Shown in pieces: positions 53,952-61,093 of a stretch of DNA of 64,000 nt. Numbering within the stretch: the stretch's first letter is position 1; each line of letters opens with the position of its first letter. The position numbers were made by a program, and so were the translations under genes. The DNA comes from Ruminococcus sp. (lineage in GTDB: Bacteria > Bacillota > Clostridia > Oscillospirales > Ruminococcaceae): NCBI GenBank assembly GCA_020861185.1, contig JAJBSV010000002.1, positions 124,001 through 188,000 of the forward strand, read 5' to 3'. A model generated the notes under the pieces. The model saw only the letters and a list, made by a program, of their open reading frames with translations. It ran no database searches and was not told the DNA's origin.

Positions 53952-53980
53952 ATAATACTACAAATCTTCGTAAATGTCAA
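53952..53980 (-). promoter_or_regulatory. Sigma-A promoter of the rnj-gdpP-rplI-dnaB-tilS-hpt-ftsH run
   Basis: TTGACA (53975-53980), 17-base spacer, TATTAT (53952-53957) on the minus strand, overlapping the end of the nucleotidyltransferase gene. Confidence 0.75.
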
Positions 53981-56124
53981 GATTGATGTGCCCGAAGTCG
54001 TGATATTATATCATCACAAATTGCGGCCGCCGCCTCCTGCGACACCGATTCGACATACATCCGAAGTTCTTTTCCGCTTTTCAGGGGTCGGACGTATGCC
54101 CTTGCGCCGGCAGATTCGACGATAATATCCAAGCCTCGGCGGTTTGCGGCAAATTCACGGTGCAACAGCTTCGGCAGTCCCCAACCCATCCGTGCGGTTT
54201 TTCGGTAGTAACAGATATCCGGGAGCTCGGAGAGTGCAACGGACGCAGAAATCTCCCTTTTTGCGAGATAGCCTATTGTCTCGACTATCAGAAACAGCGG
54301 GTCCAGAGAGAAAAGCGAAAGCTCGCCGTCATCGGGCGGAGATATCCTGAATACTTCGCAATCCGATTCTTTTGCGTACTCATCGCAGACAAGCGGTGCC
54401 CGCTCGGGCAGGACGACATTTTCGCCGTCGAAATAATGCGAACGGCAGGACAAAAGAAGCAACTGCTCATAGGTCAGCTTTCCACTCGGAAATTCACAGA
54501 CGGTGTCTTCTATGCTTCTGCCCGTCGTGAATTTCAGCTTTTCGCCATCCGACCAATCGAGTCCCTGCACGGCTTCCGAGAAAATCTCTTTTTCACGGGA
54601 ATCTTTTGAAGAAATCTGAACGCTTCCGGCAAAATGCTTTGGAAGAGTTTCTCGCAATACATTTAAATATAGCTTCCGCTCTGCATCGGCGTTGATTATC
54701 GGGGCGGTTACGGTATCGCCAAGCTCGCCGCGATTATACTTTTCGCAGAGCTTTCGCTCCTCGGAACGGGCAAGCTCGCAGTTGCCGCTTCGGAAAATCC
54801 GGACGTTGCCGCCCGAAATATAGGCGCAATACCTGGTTTTCAGCCTTCTTGCCGCGAAGACCGTCTCGCCGAAGGCGGCATTATTAAGATAGTATACCGC
54901 CGTGCCGCAGGAGCGAAGCCCGAGAGAAAGTGCCTCGAACATGCTTGCACTGTCGCATGAGTAGCCAACCGTGATGCTCTCTTGATTGAATGCCCTGGCA
55001 ATGGCTTTACCTAAGAATAATAGATTTTCGGTTGTGAGCTCAATTCCGTCGGCACGACCGCCCTCGCCCATCTCAAGGAGCTTATAACCGGACGGCGTCA
55101 CGTCCCGTCTTACCCTGATTCCGGTGGGGATTTTCGAGTTCGGAGCTATCTTCACGCCCGGGTCTATCGTCACAGCCGAGCCAATCACGCTTCCGCTTCC
55201 GACCGCCGAGAGCTCACCGAAGCGCACTCCCCTGCCGATAGTCACGTCCTCGCAGATGACGCACTTATTAAGCTCACAGCCGTCGCCCATCGAGGAGCCG
55301 TTCATCACGAGCGAAGACTGGATGCGGCAGTTACGCCCAACTGTAGCACCCTGCTCGATTACGCTTCCGCCGGTTACAGTCGTCCCAGCGCCGACCGATG
55401 CGCCCTCGAAAATGAGATAATCTTTGTCTTCTTCGTCAAGAAGCACCGTCTGACATGTGAGAAGTGAGGAGATATCGCCGATGTCGAACCAGATGCCTGT
55501 TTCGGGAATGGTGAAAATCCTGCCGCCCGATGCCAAGACCTCCGGAAAAACGTCCGAGGCAAAATCGACTTTCTCGTTTTCGGGGATTCTGGAGATTAAA
55601 TCTTTTGAGATGATATAGGCACCTGTATTTGCTAAATCAGTAAGGCAGGAGTCGTAGGCTGGCTTCTCGGAGAAGCCGATAACCCTGCCGGTTGGATCAG
55701 AAGCGACAAGACCGTATTCCCGCGGGTCGCTGACTTCGTGGGAGACAATGGTCACGTCGGCGTCGTTTCGCTCGTGGAAGTCGACGATTTTCGGGAGGTA
55801 GAACTCGCAGACACCGTCGCCGCTCAGGGCCATCACGTCGTCGCCGTTCCACGCTTTTCGGACACAGCCGGCTGTGCCGAGCGGCACGTCTTCACGGACG
55901 TAATTCAGTTTGATGCCGTTCGAAAAGCTGCCGAGGGTTTCCTCTAACTTATCGGCAAGATAGAAGTCGGCGATTGTCGCCTCCTTGAAGCCGCTTCGGA
56001 AGAGAAGTGCCGTAAGCTGCTCGATTGCCGGGATTCCCAAGACCCGCACGAGGGGCTTAGGAGTATCGAAAGTAAGCGGTCGGAGACGCATCCCCTCTCC
56101 TCCCACAAGTATAATTATCTGCAT
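53977..56124 (-). CDS. Nucleotidyltransferase / hexapeptide-repeat / phosphomannomutase-like fusion
   Basis: 715 residues in three parts: a sugar-phosphate nucleotidyltransferase (1-about 230; ILVGGEGMRLRPLT, FDTPKPLVRV, ALSGDGVCEF, GIWFDIGD), a left-handed beta-helix of hexapeptide repeats (about 240-345) and a phosphomannomutase-like region (about 365-715). The last part lacks the active-site Ser loop (TASHNP-type) and the usual metal DxDxD motif, so it is probably non-catalytic or regulatory. The enzyme likely makes an NDP-hexose (GDP-mannose or NDP-glucose) for envelope sugars. AAAGGAAC precedes the ATG. Confidence 0.85.
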   Translation of the reverse strand: MQIIILVGGEGMRLRPLTFDTPKPLVRVLGIPAIEQLTALLFRSGFKEATIADFYLADKLEETLGSFSNGIKLNYVREDVPLGTAGCVRKAWNGDDVMALSGDGVCEFYLPKIVDFHERNDADVTIVSHEVSDPREYGLVASDPTGRVIGFSEKPAYDSCLTDLANTGAYIISKDLISRIPENEKVDFASDVFPEVLASGGRIFTIPETGIWFDIGDISSLLTCQTVLLDEEDKDYLIFEGASVGAGTTVTGGSVIEQGATVGRNCRIQSSLVMNGSSMGDGCELNKCVICEDVTIGRGVRFGELSAVGSGSVIGSAVTIDPGVKIAPNSKIPTGIRVRRDVTPSGYKLLEMGEGGRADGIELTTENLLFLGKAIARAFNQESITVGYSCDSASMFEALSLGLRSCGTAVYYLNNAAFGETVFAARRLKTRYCAYISGGNVRIFRSGNCELARSEERKLCEKYNRGELGDTVTAPIINADAERKLYLNVLRETLPKHFAGSVQISSKDSREKEIFSEAVQGLDWSDGEKLKFTTGRSIEDTVCEFPSGKLTYEQLLLLSCRSHYFDGENVVLPERAPLVCDEYAKESDCEVFRISPPDDGELSLFSLDPLFLIVETIGYLAKREISASVALSELPDICYYRKTARMGWGLPKLLHREFAANRRGLDIIVESAGARAYVRPLKSGKELRMYVESVSQEAAAAICDDIISRLRAHQS

Positions 56125-56184
56125 AACATAGTTCCTTTCAGGTTTTGGTAATATGTTAAGCAGGAAATTCCGAAATATTCAAAA

Positions 56185-56207
56185 GTGGACAGCTATTAAC
56201 TGTCCAC
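56185..56207 (-). terminator. Terminator built into the end of hflX
   Basis: GTGGACA, 9-base loop, TGTCCAC, then TTTTG on the minus strand. The stop codon of hflX (56196-56198) lies in the loop, so the last codons form the 5' arm. Confidence 0.75.
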
Positions 56208-57437
56208 TCTATAGTTTTCTACAATATTACATAGCTTGATATCCACAAGCGCATCGGCTTTGATGCCCTCGGGGGTGTATTCCTCCGAATAGACGGTGCC
56301 GTCTTTTCTTATCTCCGAAAGAAGTCCGGCTTCGGTGTATGGTAGAAGAAGGTTCATCCGTCTTGCGGTTTCCGGCAGGGCTTTTGCGATGCCTTCAAGA
56401 AGAGAATCCAAGCCTGTCGAATTTTTCGCCGAAATCCGGATGATTGAGTCGTCGGCGACGGATATTTCAGGAATCAAATCGCACTTATTGAGCACCGTCA
56501 GGGTCGGGATTCCGTCACAGCCGAGGTCGTGCAACAATTCTTCTGTAACATGCTTTTCTTCCTCATAATACTCGCTCGAGGCATCTATAAGATGTATGAG
56601 CAAATCGGCACTGGCGGCTTCTTCGAGGGTCGACTTGAAGGCTTCGACGAGCTGATGAGGGAGCCTCGAAATGAGCCCGACCGTGTCTATGAGGGTCACG
56701 CTCCTGCCGTCGGGCAAGAGTATTGCCCGAGAGGTCGTCTCGAGGGTGGCGAAGAGCTTGTCTTCCGAGAGGACTCCCGCATCGGTCAGGGCATTCAGGA
56801 GCGTCGACTTGCCGGCGTTGGTATAGCCGACGATGGCGGCGGTGAGAACACCGTCCTTCTTGCGACGCTTGCGGGTTATATCGCGGCGCTGTTCGACCTC
56901 TTTCAGGTCTTTTTCGAGAGCCGAGATTCGGGAACGGATATGACGGCGGTCGGTCTCTAACTTGGTTTCACCGGGACCTCGGGTGCCGATTCCTCCGCCG
57001 AGACGGGAGAGGCTTACTCCCATGCCTGTGAGCCTTGTCAGGCGGTATTTGTTCTGCGCAAGCTCGACCTGCAGCTTGCCCTCGCGGGTTGTGGCACGCT
57101 GGGCGAAGATGTCGAGAATAAGCATTGTGCGGTCTATCGTAAAAGTATCGGTTGCGTCTTCGATGTTTCTTATCTGTGTGGCGGTGAGCTCACGGTCAAA
57201 AATTAATTGGTCTATCTCAAGGGCTTCGCACTGCTCTGCGAGCTCAGCAAGTCTGCCCGAGCCTATGCAGGTTGCGCCTTCTATAGACGGTCTTTTCTGA
57301 ATTACCGTCGCAGCGACCTCCGCTCCGGCGGTATCACAAAGAGCGCAGAGCTCTTCCATACTGCGCTCTGCGTCAAACTCTCCGGTGTCAACCGACACTA
57401 GTATCACTCTTGGTTTTTCCTGATTGTTTTCTATCAT
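56196..57437 (-). CDS. hflX: GTPase HflX
   Basis: 413 residues: N-terminal HflX domain, coiled linker (GLSRLGGGIGTRGPGETKLETDRR) and G domain (G1 GYTNAGKST, G3 DTVGLI, G4 NKCD). It splits stalled 70S ribosomes during stress. Its start is 10 bases after the ArgC-like gene with no strong ribosome site, so translation probably depends on that gene. Confidence 0.94.
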   Translation of the reverse strand: MIENNQEKPRVILVSVDTGEFDAERSMEELCALCDTAGAEVAATVIQKRPSIEGATCIGSGRLAELAEQCEALEIDQLIFDRELTATQIRNIEDATDTFTIDRTMLILDIFAQRATTREGKLQVELAQNKYRLTRLTGMGVSLSRLGGGIGTRGPGETKLETDRRHIRSRISALEKDLKEVEQRRDITRKRRKKDGVLTAAIVGYTNAGKSTLLNALTDAGVLSEDKLFATLETTSRAILLPDGRSVTLIDTVGLISRLPHQLVEAFKSTLEEAASADLLIHLIDASSEYYEEEKHVTEELLHDLGCDGIPTLTVLNKCDLIPEISVADDSIIRISAKNSTGLDSLLEGIAKALPETARRMNLLLPYTEAGLLSEIRKDGTVYSEEYTPEGIKADALVDIKLCNIVENYRVDS

Positions 57438-57447
57438 AAAACTTGTT

Positions 57448-58392
57448 TTATAGCACTCCTGTTAATTCATCAAGACCTAACATTAAATTCATACATTGGA
57501 CTGCCGTGCCGGCTCCGCCCTTGCCGAGGTTGTCGTACCTCGCCGCCAGTAGACAAATGTCGTTGTCGCCGAAGACGAAAATCTGCATCTTGTTCGAGCC
57601 CGCCATGCCGTTCGCCTCAAGGAAGCCGTCCAGATCCTGAATCGAGGTCTCTAAATTCATGACATCAATAAGCGGCTCGTGCTCGTAGGCTCTTGCGATG
57701 TAGTCCCATATCTGTCTTGAATGAAGGCGCTTTGCAAGGGTTCTTAAGTGCAGTGGCACGGTTATAAGCGCTCCGCTCGGGTAGTCGTCGATAATCGGGC
57801 TGATTGCGGGCTTATAGGAAAGTCCGCAGGCGTGCATGAGCTCCTTCTGGAGCATCATCGTCTGCTCGAGGGCATACATACGAGCCGAAGAGAAGCCGTA
57901 GGGACGGCTTGAGCTCTCGTACATGGCTATCATATTCGAACCGCCGTTGGTATAGCCGATGACGGAATTTATCATCAGAGGATGATAGGGCGGCATGATT
58001 TTTGCCTTGACAAGGGGCGCAAGGAGCAGAGCCGCACCGGTCGCCATCGGGTTCGGGAGGGCTGTATAGCGAGACTGAGATATCTTTTTGCGGTGGTCGG
58101 GCGAAAGCTCCGGCAGACCGTATGCCCACTGAGGCGACAATCTGTAGGCGTTCGACGTGTCAAGCACCTTGGTTGCGGGACTCTGAATGAGAGGCACCGT
58201 TTCGGTTACGGTTTTCGTGGACTGGCAGAGGATGACTATATCCGCAGTGTTCAGAAGATTCAGCCTCTGCTCCTCGGTGAACTTGGTTCTGTCCTCGAGG
58301 TGGATTACTTCGAGGTCGTCCCTGCCGCTCAGCATTGCATTTATATTAAGACTTACGGCACCATAGTGCCCGTCAATCAGTATTTTGTTCAA
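57448..58392 (-). CDS. ArgC-like semialdehyde dehydrogenase family protein lacking the catalytic Cys
   Basis: 314 residues, similar over the whole length to the type 2 N-acetyl-gamma-glutamyl-phosphate reductases: NAD-binding start (ILIDGHYGAVSLNI), DTSNAYRL, AYGLPEL, then at 113-119 PNPMATG where the family has NPGCYATG with the catalytic cysteine. The cysteine and one neighbour are missing, so normal reduction of the acyl phosphate is doubtful. No other arginine genes are in the window. The start is a TTG with AAGGGATG before it; hflX follows on the same transcript. Confidence 0.75.
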   Translation of the reverse strand: MNKILIDGHYGAVSLNINAMLSGRDDLEVIHLEDRTKFTEEQRLNLLNTADIVILCQSTKTVTETVPLIQSPATKVLDTSNAYRLSPQWAYGLPELSPDHRKKISQSRYTALPNPMATGAALLLAPLVKAKIMPPYHPLMINSVIGYTNGGSNMIAMYESSSRPYGFSSARMYALEQTMMLQKELMHACGLSYKPAISPIIDDYPSGALITVPLHLRTLAKRLHSRQIWDYIARAYEHEPLIDVMNLETSIQDLDGFLEANGMAGSNKMQIFVFGDNDICLLAARYDNLGKGGAGTAVQCMNLMLGLDELTGVL

Positions 58393-58430
58393 GAGTTACA
58401 CATCCCTTAGATTTGAAGTTGCACACGGAC

Positions 58431-58459
58431 ATCATCTCATATTTTTTGGGTTTTGTCAA
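58431..58459 (-). promoter_or_regulatory. Sigma-A promoter of the ArgC-like/hflX transcript
   Basis: TTGACA (58454-58459), 17-base spacer, GATGAT (58431-58436) on the minus strand; the -10 is imperfect. Confidence 0.6.
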
Positions 58460-58612
58460 TACTGCAGGGCGAAAAAAGTTTTAATTTCACCGTTTTTCGC
58501 GAAATTCGCGGCGATATTCGCGTTTTGTATTGCTCATATAAGAAAAAATCTCGGCTATTCGAAGAAAATGGGTTTACTTTTCGAAAATTTCTGATAAAAT
58601 ATTTTGTATGGA

Positions 58613-58646
58613 TGCAATAATCCGCCGCTCTGATGTGTATTAGTAG
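58613..58646 (+). promoter_or_regulatory. ECF-type promoter element, copy B (sigma gene)
   Basis: TGCAATAAT-CC-GCC... then TGATGTGTATTAGTAG; TGCAAT and GTGT are 16 bases apart. The shape resembles promoters known for ECF groups with a TGCAAC-type -35 box. Two further near-identical copies at 21377 and 38011 (minus). Confidence 0.82.
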
Positions 58647-58694
58647 TGAAAGTATGATTCAGGAGTGCGATTACATATGTGTGAAAGGAGTTCT

Positions 58695-58720
58695 TTACCG
58701 CAGGAATTCAGGTGCGGTAA
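58695..58720 (+). promoter_or_regulatory. Leader hairpin of the second ECF sigma gene
   Basis: TTACCGCA, 10-base loop, TGCGGTAA: perfect 8-bp stem ending directly before the GAGG ribosome site of the sigma gene. It could hide or present that site; untested. Confidence 0.5.
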
Positions 58721-58731
58721 GAGGAAAAATC

Positions 58732-59232
58732 ATGGCTAAGAAGGATGTAAATGCCTACATAGCCTCCGTGATTGATAAATATTCGGACATGGTATACAGG
58801 ACGGCGTTCCACGCGCTATCCGATACCCACTATGCCGAGGATATCGTGCAGGAGGTATTTCTGAAGCTGTGCCGCTCACTCCCCGATTTCGAATCGGAGG
58901 AACACGAGAAGGCGTGGCTTCTGAGGGTAACAATCAACATGTGCAAAAACTACAACAGAAAAGCCTACACTCATCCGAGCGTCGAGCTGTCCGAGACGAT
59001 TCCCGCGACAGACGAATACGCTCACGAGGGTTCGGTTTTAAGCGCGGTGAGAGAGCTTCCGGAGAAATACCGGACACCTATCTACCTCTACTGCTTCGAG
59101 GGGTACCCCACCAAGGAGATTGCCGAGATTACAGGTACCAATCAGAACACGGTGCTTTCTCTTCTCATGCGCGGAAGAAAGAAACTTAGCGAAATGCTGA
59201 AAGGAGAGTTTGGCGATAATGAAATTATCTGA
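58732..59232 (+). CDS. ECF-type sigma factor (second), predicted autoregulated
   Basis: 166 residues: sigma-2 (about 12-75, HYAEDIVQEVFLKL, WLLRVTINMCKNY) and sigma-4 (about 105-160, LPEKYRTPIYLYCFEGYPTKEIAEITGTNQNTVLSLLMRGRKKL). The ATG at 58732 is used because GAGG stands 7 bases before it; the longer frame upstream crosses the promoter element. It overlaps its membrane partner by 14 bases. The promoter element here is repeated before two surface-protein genes, so it probably controls itself and them. Confidence 0.9.
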   Translation: MAKKDVNAYIASVIDKYSDMVYRTAFHALSDTHYAEDIVQEVFLKLCRSLPDFESEEHEKAWLLRVTINMCKNYNRKAYTHPSVELSETIPATDEYAHEGSVLSAVRELPEKYRTPIYLYCFEGYPTKEIAEITGTNQNTVLSLLMRGRKKLSEMLKGEFGDNEII

Positions 59233-60976
59233 TGACTACAAAAGTGAATTAAGCCGCCTTACTCTCAGTGAGGATTTCAAGGCGAAGCTTAAAGAACAGT
59301 GCATTGCCGAGGCGGGACTTGACAAGGCGACTGAAGCTGAAGAAGAAAAGACTCCCGAGATTCAGGAATCGAAATCGGGCAAAATCTACAAGCAGATGAA
59401 AATCTACCGTTACGTTGCCATTGCGGCATGCGTTGTGGCGGCTGTGTCCATCGTCGGCGGAGCGTCGATTATGTCGAGCGTCTTCTCGACCGTCTCAAGA
59501 AGCTCAGATTCTGCAAATGAAGAATTGTTGGAAGTGTACGACACGGACACGGATTGGGAAGACGATACCGCAGAAGATGATCCCGTGGAAGATACCAACT
59601 GGGCTGTTGAAGACACGGAAGAATTGGAAGTTGACGACATGGATATTCCCGAAGATACTGCAGTCGAATATGAGGATGAAGAATATGACGAAGCGGTCGA
59701 AGACCCTGTTGAAGACACTTCGCTCAGCTCTTCCGTAACCTCCGCGAACCCCGCAAGCAGCTACACTCCCGACGACTACGACGGAGAATACAACACCGAG
59801 GACTATGTCCTCGGCGGAAGCAACACGAGCGCCTCGAACACGGCAACTATCTATGCAAGCTTCGGCTCTTCCTATGGAACCGCATCAAGCTTCTATGATG
59901 TGCTCTATAACCAGATGGGTGACGAGTCAGAGACAATAGGTGTAAGCCTCGTGTGGATTACAATTACCGGCACGCCGAGCTCATCGAGTGTCCCCTCGCC
60001 TTCCGGCGACGATTACACACTCTACAGTGCAACAATCACTTATGACTACCTGAATGCTGTTTCCTGCGACATAGACATCTATGTCTGGATAAAAGGTACG
60101 GAAGACAAACAGGTCAAGGGCATGCCGACTTATGAGGTCGGGGACGAGCTTATCGTCTCGCTGATGCTCGGCGACAACGGTTGCATAACGGTTGTGGATG
60201 AGCTTATCTATGACGCTTACACGCTGAACGGCGTTGACATCGTCTACCACAGAGTTTACGGGAACGTCAACCCGGGTAGCACCGATATGGGAATACTCCC
60301 AAGTGAAGAAGAGTACTACACGACAACCTCGAACAACCCGGCAATCTACGTCCATAAGGCGTCCGCAAGAGAGCTGACGAGATACATCAGACGTAAGGTG
60401 ACCGGCGAGGGCTATAACATCGCAGACCTCGAGAAGATTTCCCAGTACAGCATGGGCTTGGTCAGCTACAGCACCTTTGCCGACAACAGTAGCTCCGAAG
60501 AGGAAACGGAGACCTCGAGCGACGCCAAGGAAACGCTCAGCATCAATGCCGGCTCGTCGACAAGCTACTTCGACCTGACCGCCGCCGGCGAGACAATCTG
60601 GCTGAACGATGAGGCATCCGCCGTGCGTCTCGGCGAGCTCTACTCGAGCTCGATGACCGGAACCACGACAAGAACCGGAATTTCATCCGTTCTGTTCGTC
60701 GGCGGACACCTGAGATTCTCTTCGGAAACACCGTTTACGGGTGGAGTTACCGAGATTGAGATTACAAGCTCCGGCTGTCCCCTCGACATCAAATTCAGGG
60801 GCATAGCCGTCGGCGACACGCTCGACGAGGTCAAGGAAAAGCTCTCGACTTCATCGGTAGCGGTAACCGACGAAAACCTCGCCGACGGCTGCGTCATAAC
60901 CATTAACAGCGACTACGGAACGGTAACGCTGACGGTGGAATATGGTGTCTTGGCGAAGATTGAGATTATAGCATAG
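59219..60976 (+). CDS. Membrane protein, probable anti-sigma partner of the second ECF factor
   Basis: 585 residues: a cytoplasmic N-terminus (1-about 62, likely sigma-binding), one membrane helix (about 64-87), a very acidic Glu/Asp/Val linker (about 95-165, including VEDPVEDT) and a large outside-facing beta-rich part with Ser/Thr-rich joins. The sigma/partner overlap and topology support an anti-sigma role; the sensing mechanism is unknown. The ATG at 59219 is chosen over a TTG at 59210, which is too near AAGGAG. Its acidic EDPVED words recur in the lipoprotein at 21.4 kb. Confidence 0.75.
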   Translation: MKLSDDYKSELSRLTLSEDFKAKLKEQCIAEAGLDKATEAEEEKTPEIQESKSGKIYKQMKIYRYVAIAACVVAAVSIVGGASIMSSVFSTVSRSSDSANEELLEVYDTDTDWEDDTAEDDPVEDTNWAVEDTEELEVDDMDIPEDTAVEYEDEEYDEAVEDPVEDTSLSSSVTSANPASSYTPDDYDGEYNTEDYVLGGSNTSASNTATIYASFGSSYGTASSFYDVLYNQMGDESETIGVSLVWITITGTPSSSSVPSPSGDDYTLYSATITYDYLNAVSCDIDIYVWIKGTEDKQVKGMPTYEVGDELIVSLMLGDNGCITVVDELIYDAYTLNGVDIVYHRVYGNVNPGSTDMGILPSEEEYYTTTSNNPAIYVHKASARELTRYIRRKVTGEGYNIADLEKISQYSMGLVSYSTFADNSSSEEETETSSDAKETLSINAGSSTSYFDLTAAGETIWLNDEASAVRLGELYSSSMTGTTTRTGISSVLFVGGHLRFSSETPFTGGVTEIEITSSGCPLDIKFRGIAVGDTLDEVKEKLSTSSVAVTDENLADGCVITINSDYGTVTLTVEYGVLAKIEIIA

Positions 60977-60987
60977 CGACTATTTTT

Positions 60988-61015
60988 AAGGCTTCCTTGA
61001 CAGGGAAGCCTTTTT
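60988..61015 (+). terminator. Terminator after the ECF operon, overlapping the next promoter
   Basis: AAGGCTTCC, 7-base loop, GGAAGCCTT, TTTC. The loop carries the TTGACA of the topoisomerase promoter. Confidence 0.85.
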
Positions 61016-61026
61016 CGTGTTATAAT
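60997..61026 (+). promoter_or_regulatory. Sigma-A promoter of the topoisomerase pair
   Basis: TTGACA (60997-61002), 18-base spacer, TATAAT (61021-61026). The -35 lies in the loop of the preceding terminator. Confidence 0.75.
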
Positions 61027-61093
61027 AACTACATATAGTGCTCAATATGCGAATTCAACGCAAGATTTGCGGCAACATTTGCGGAGGGATATA

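Larger units (their letters stand above)
58393..58731. other. Divergent regulatory region, ArgC-like gene / second ECF operon
   Basis: 339 bases without a gene. It holds the ArgC-like promoter, an AT-rich stretch with GCGA/TCGC words (58480-58530), the ECF-type promoter element (58613-58646) and an 80-90 base sigma-gene leader with a hairpin (58695-58720). Confidence 0.7.
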
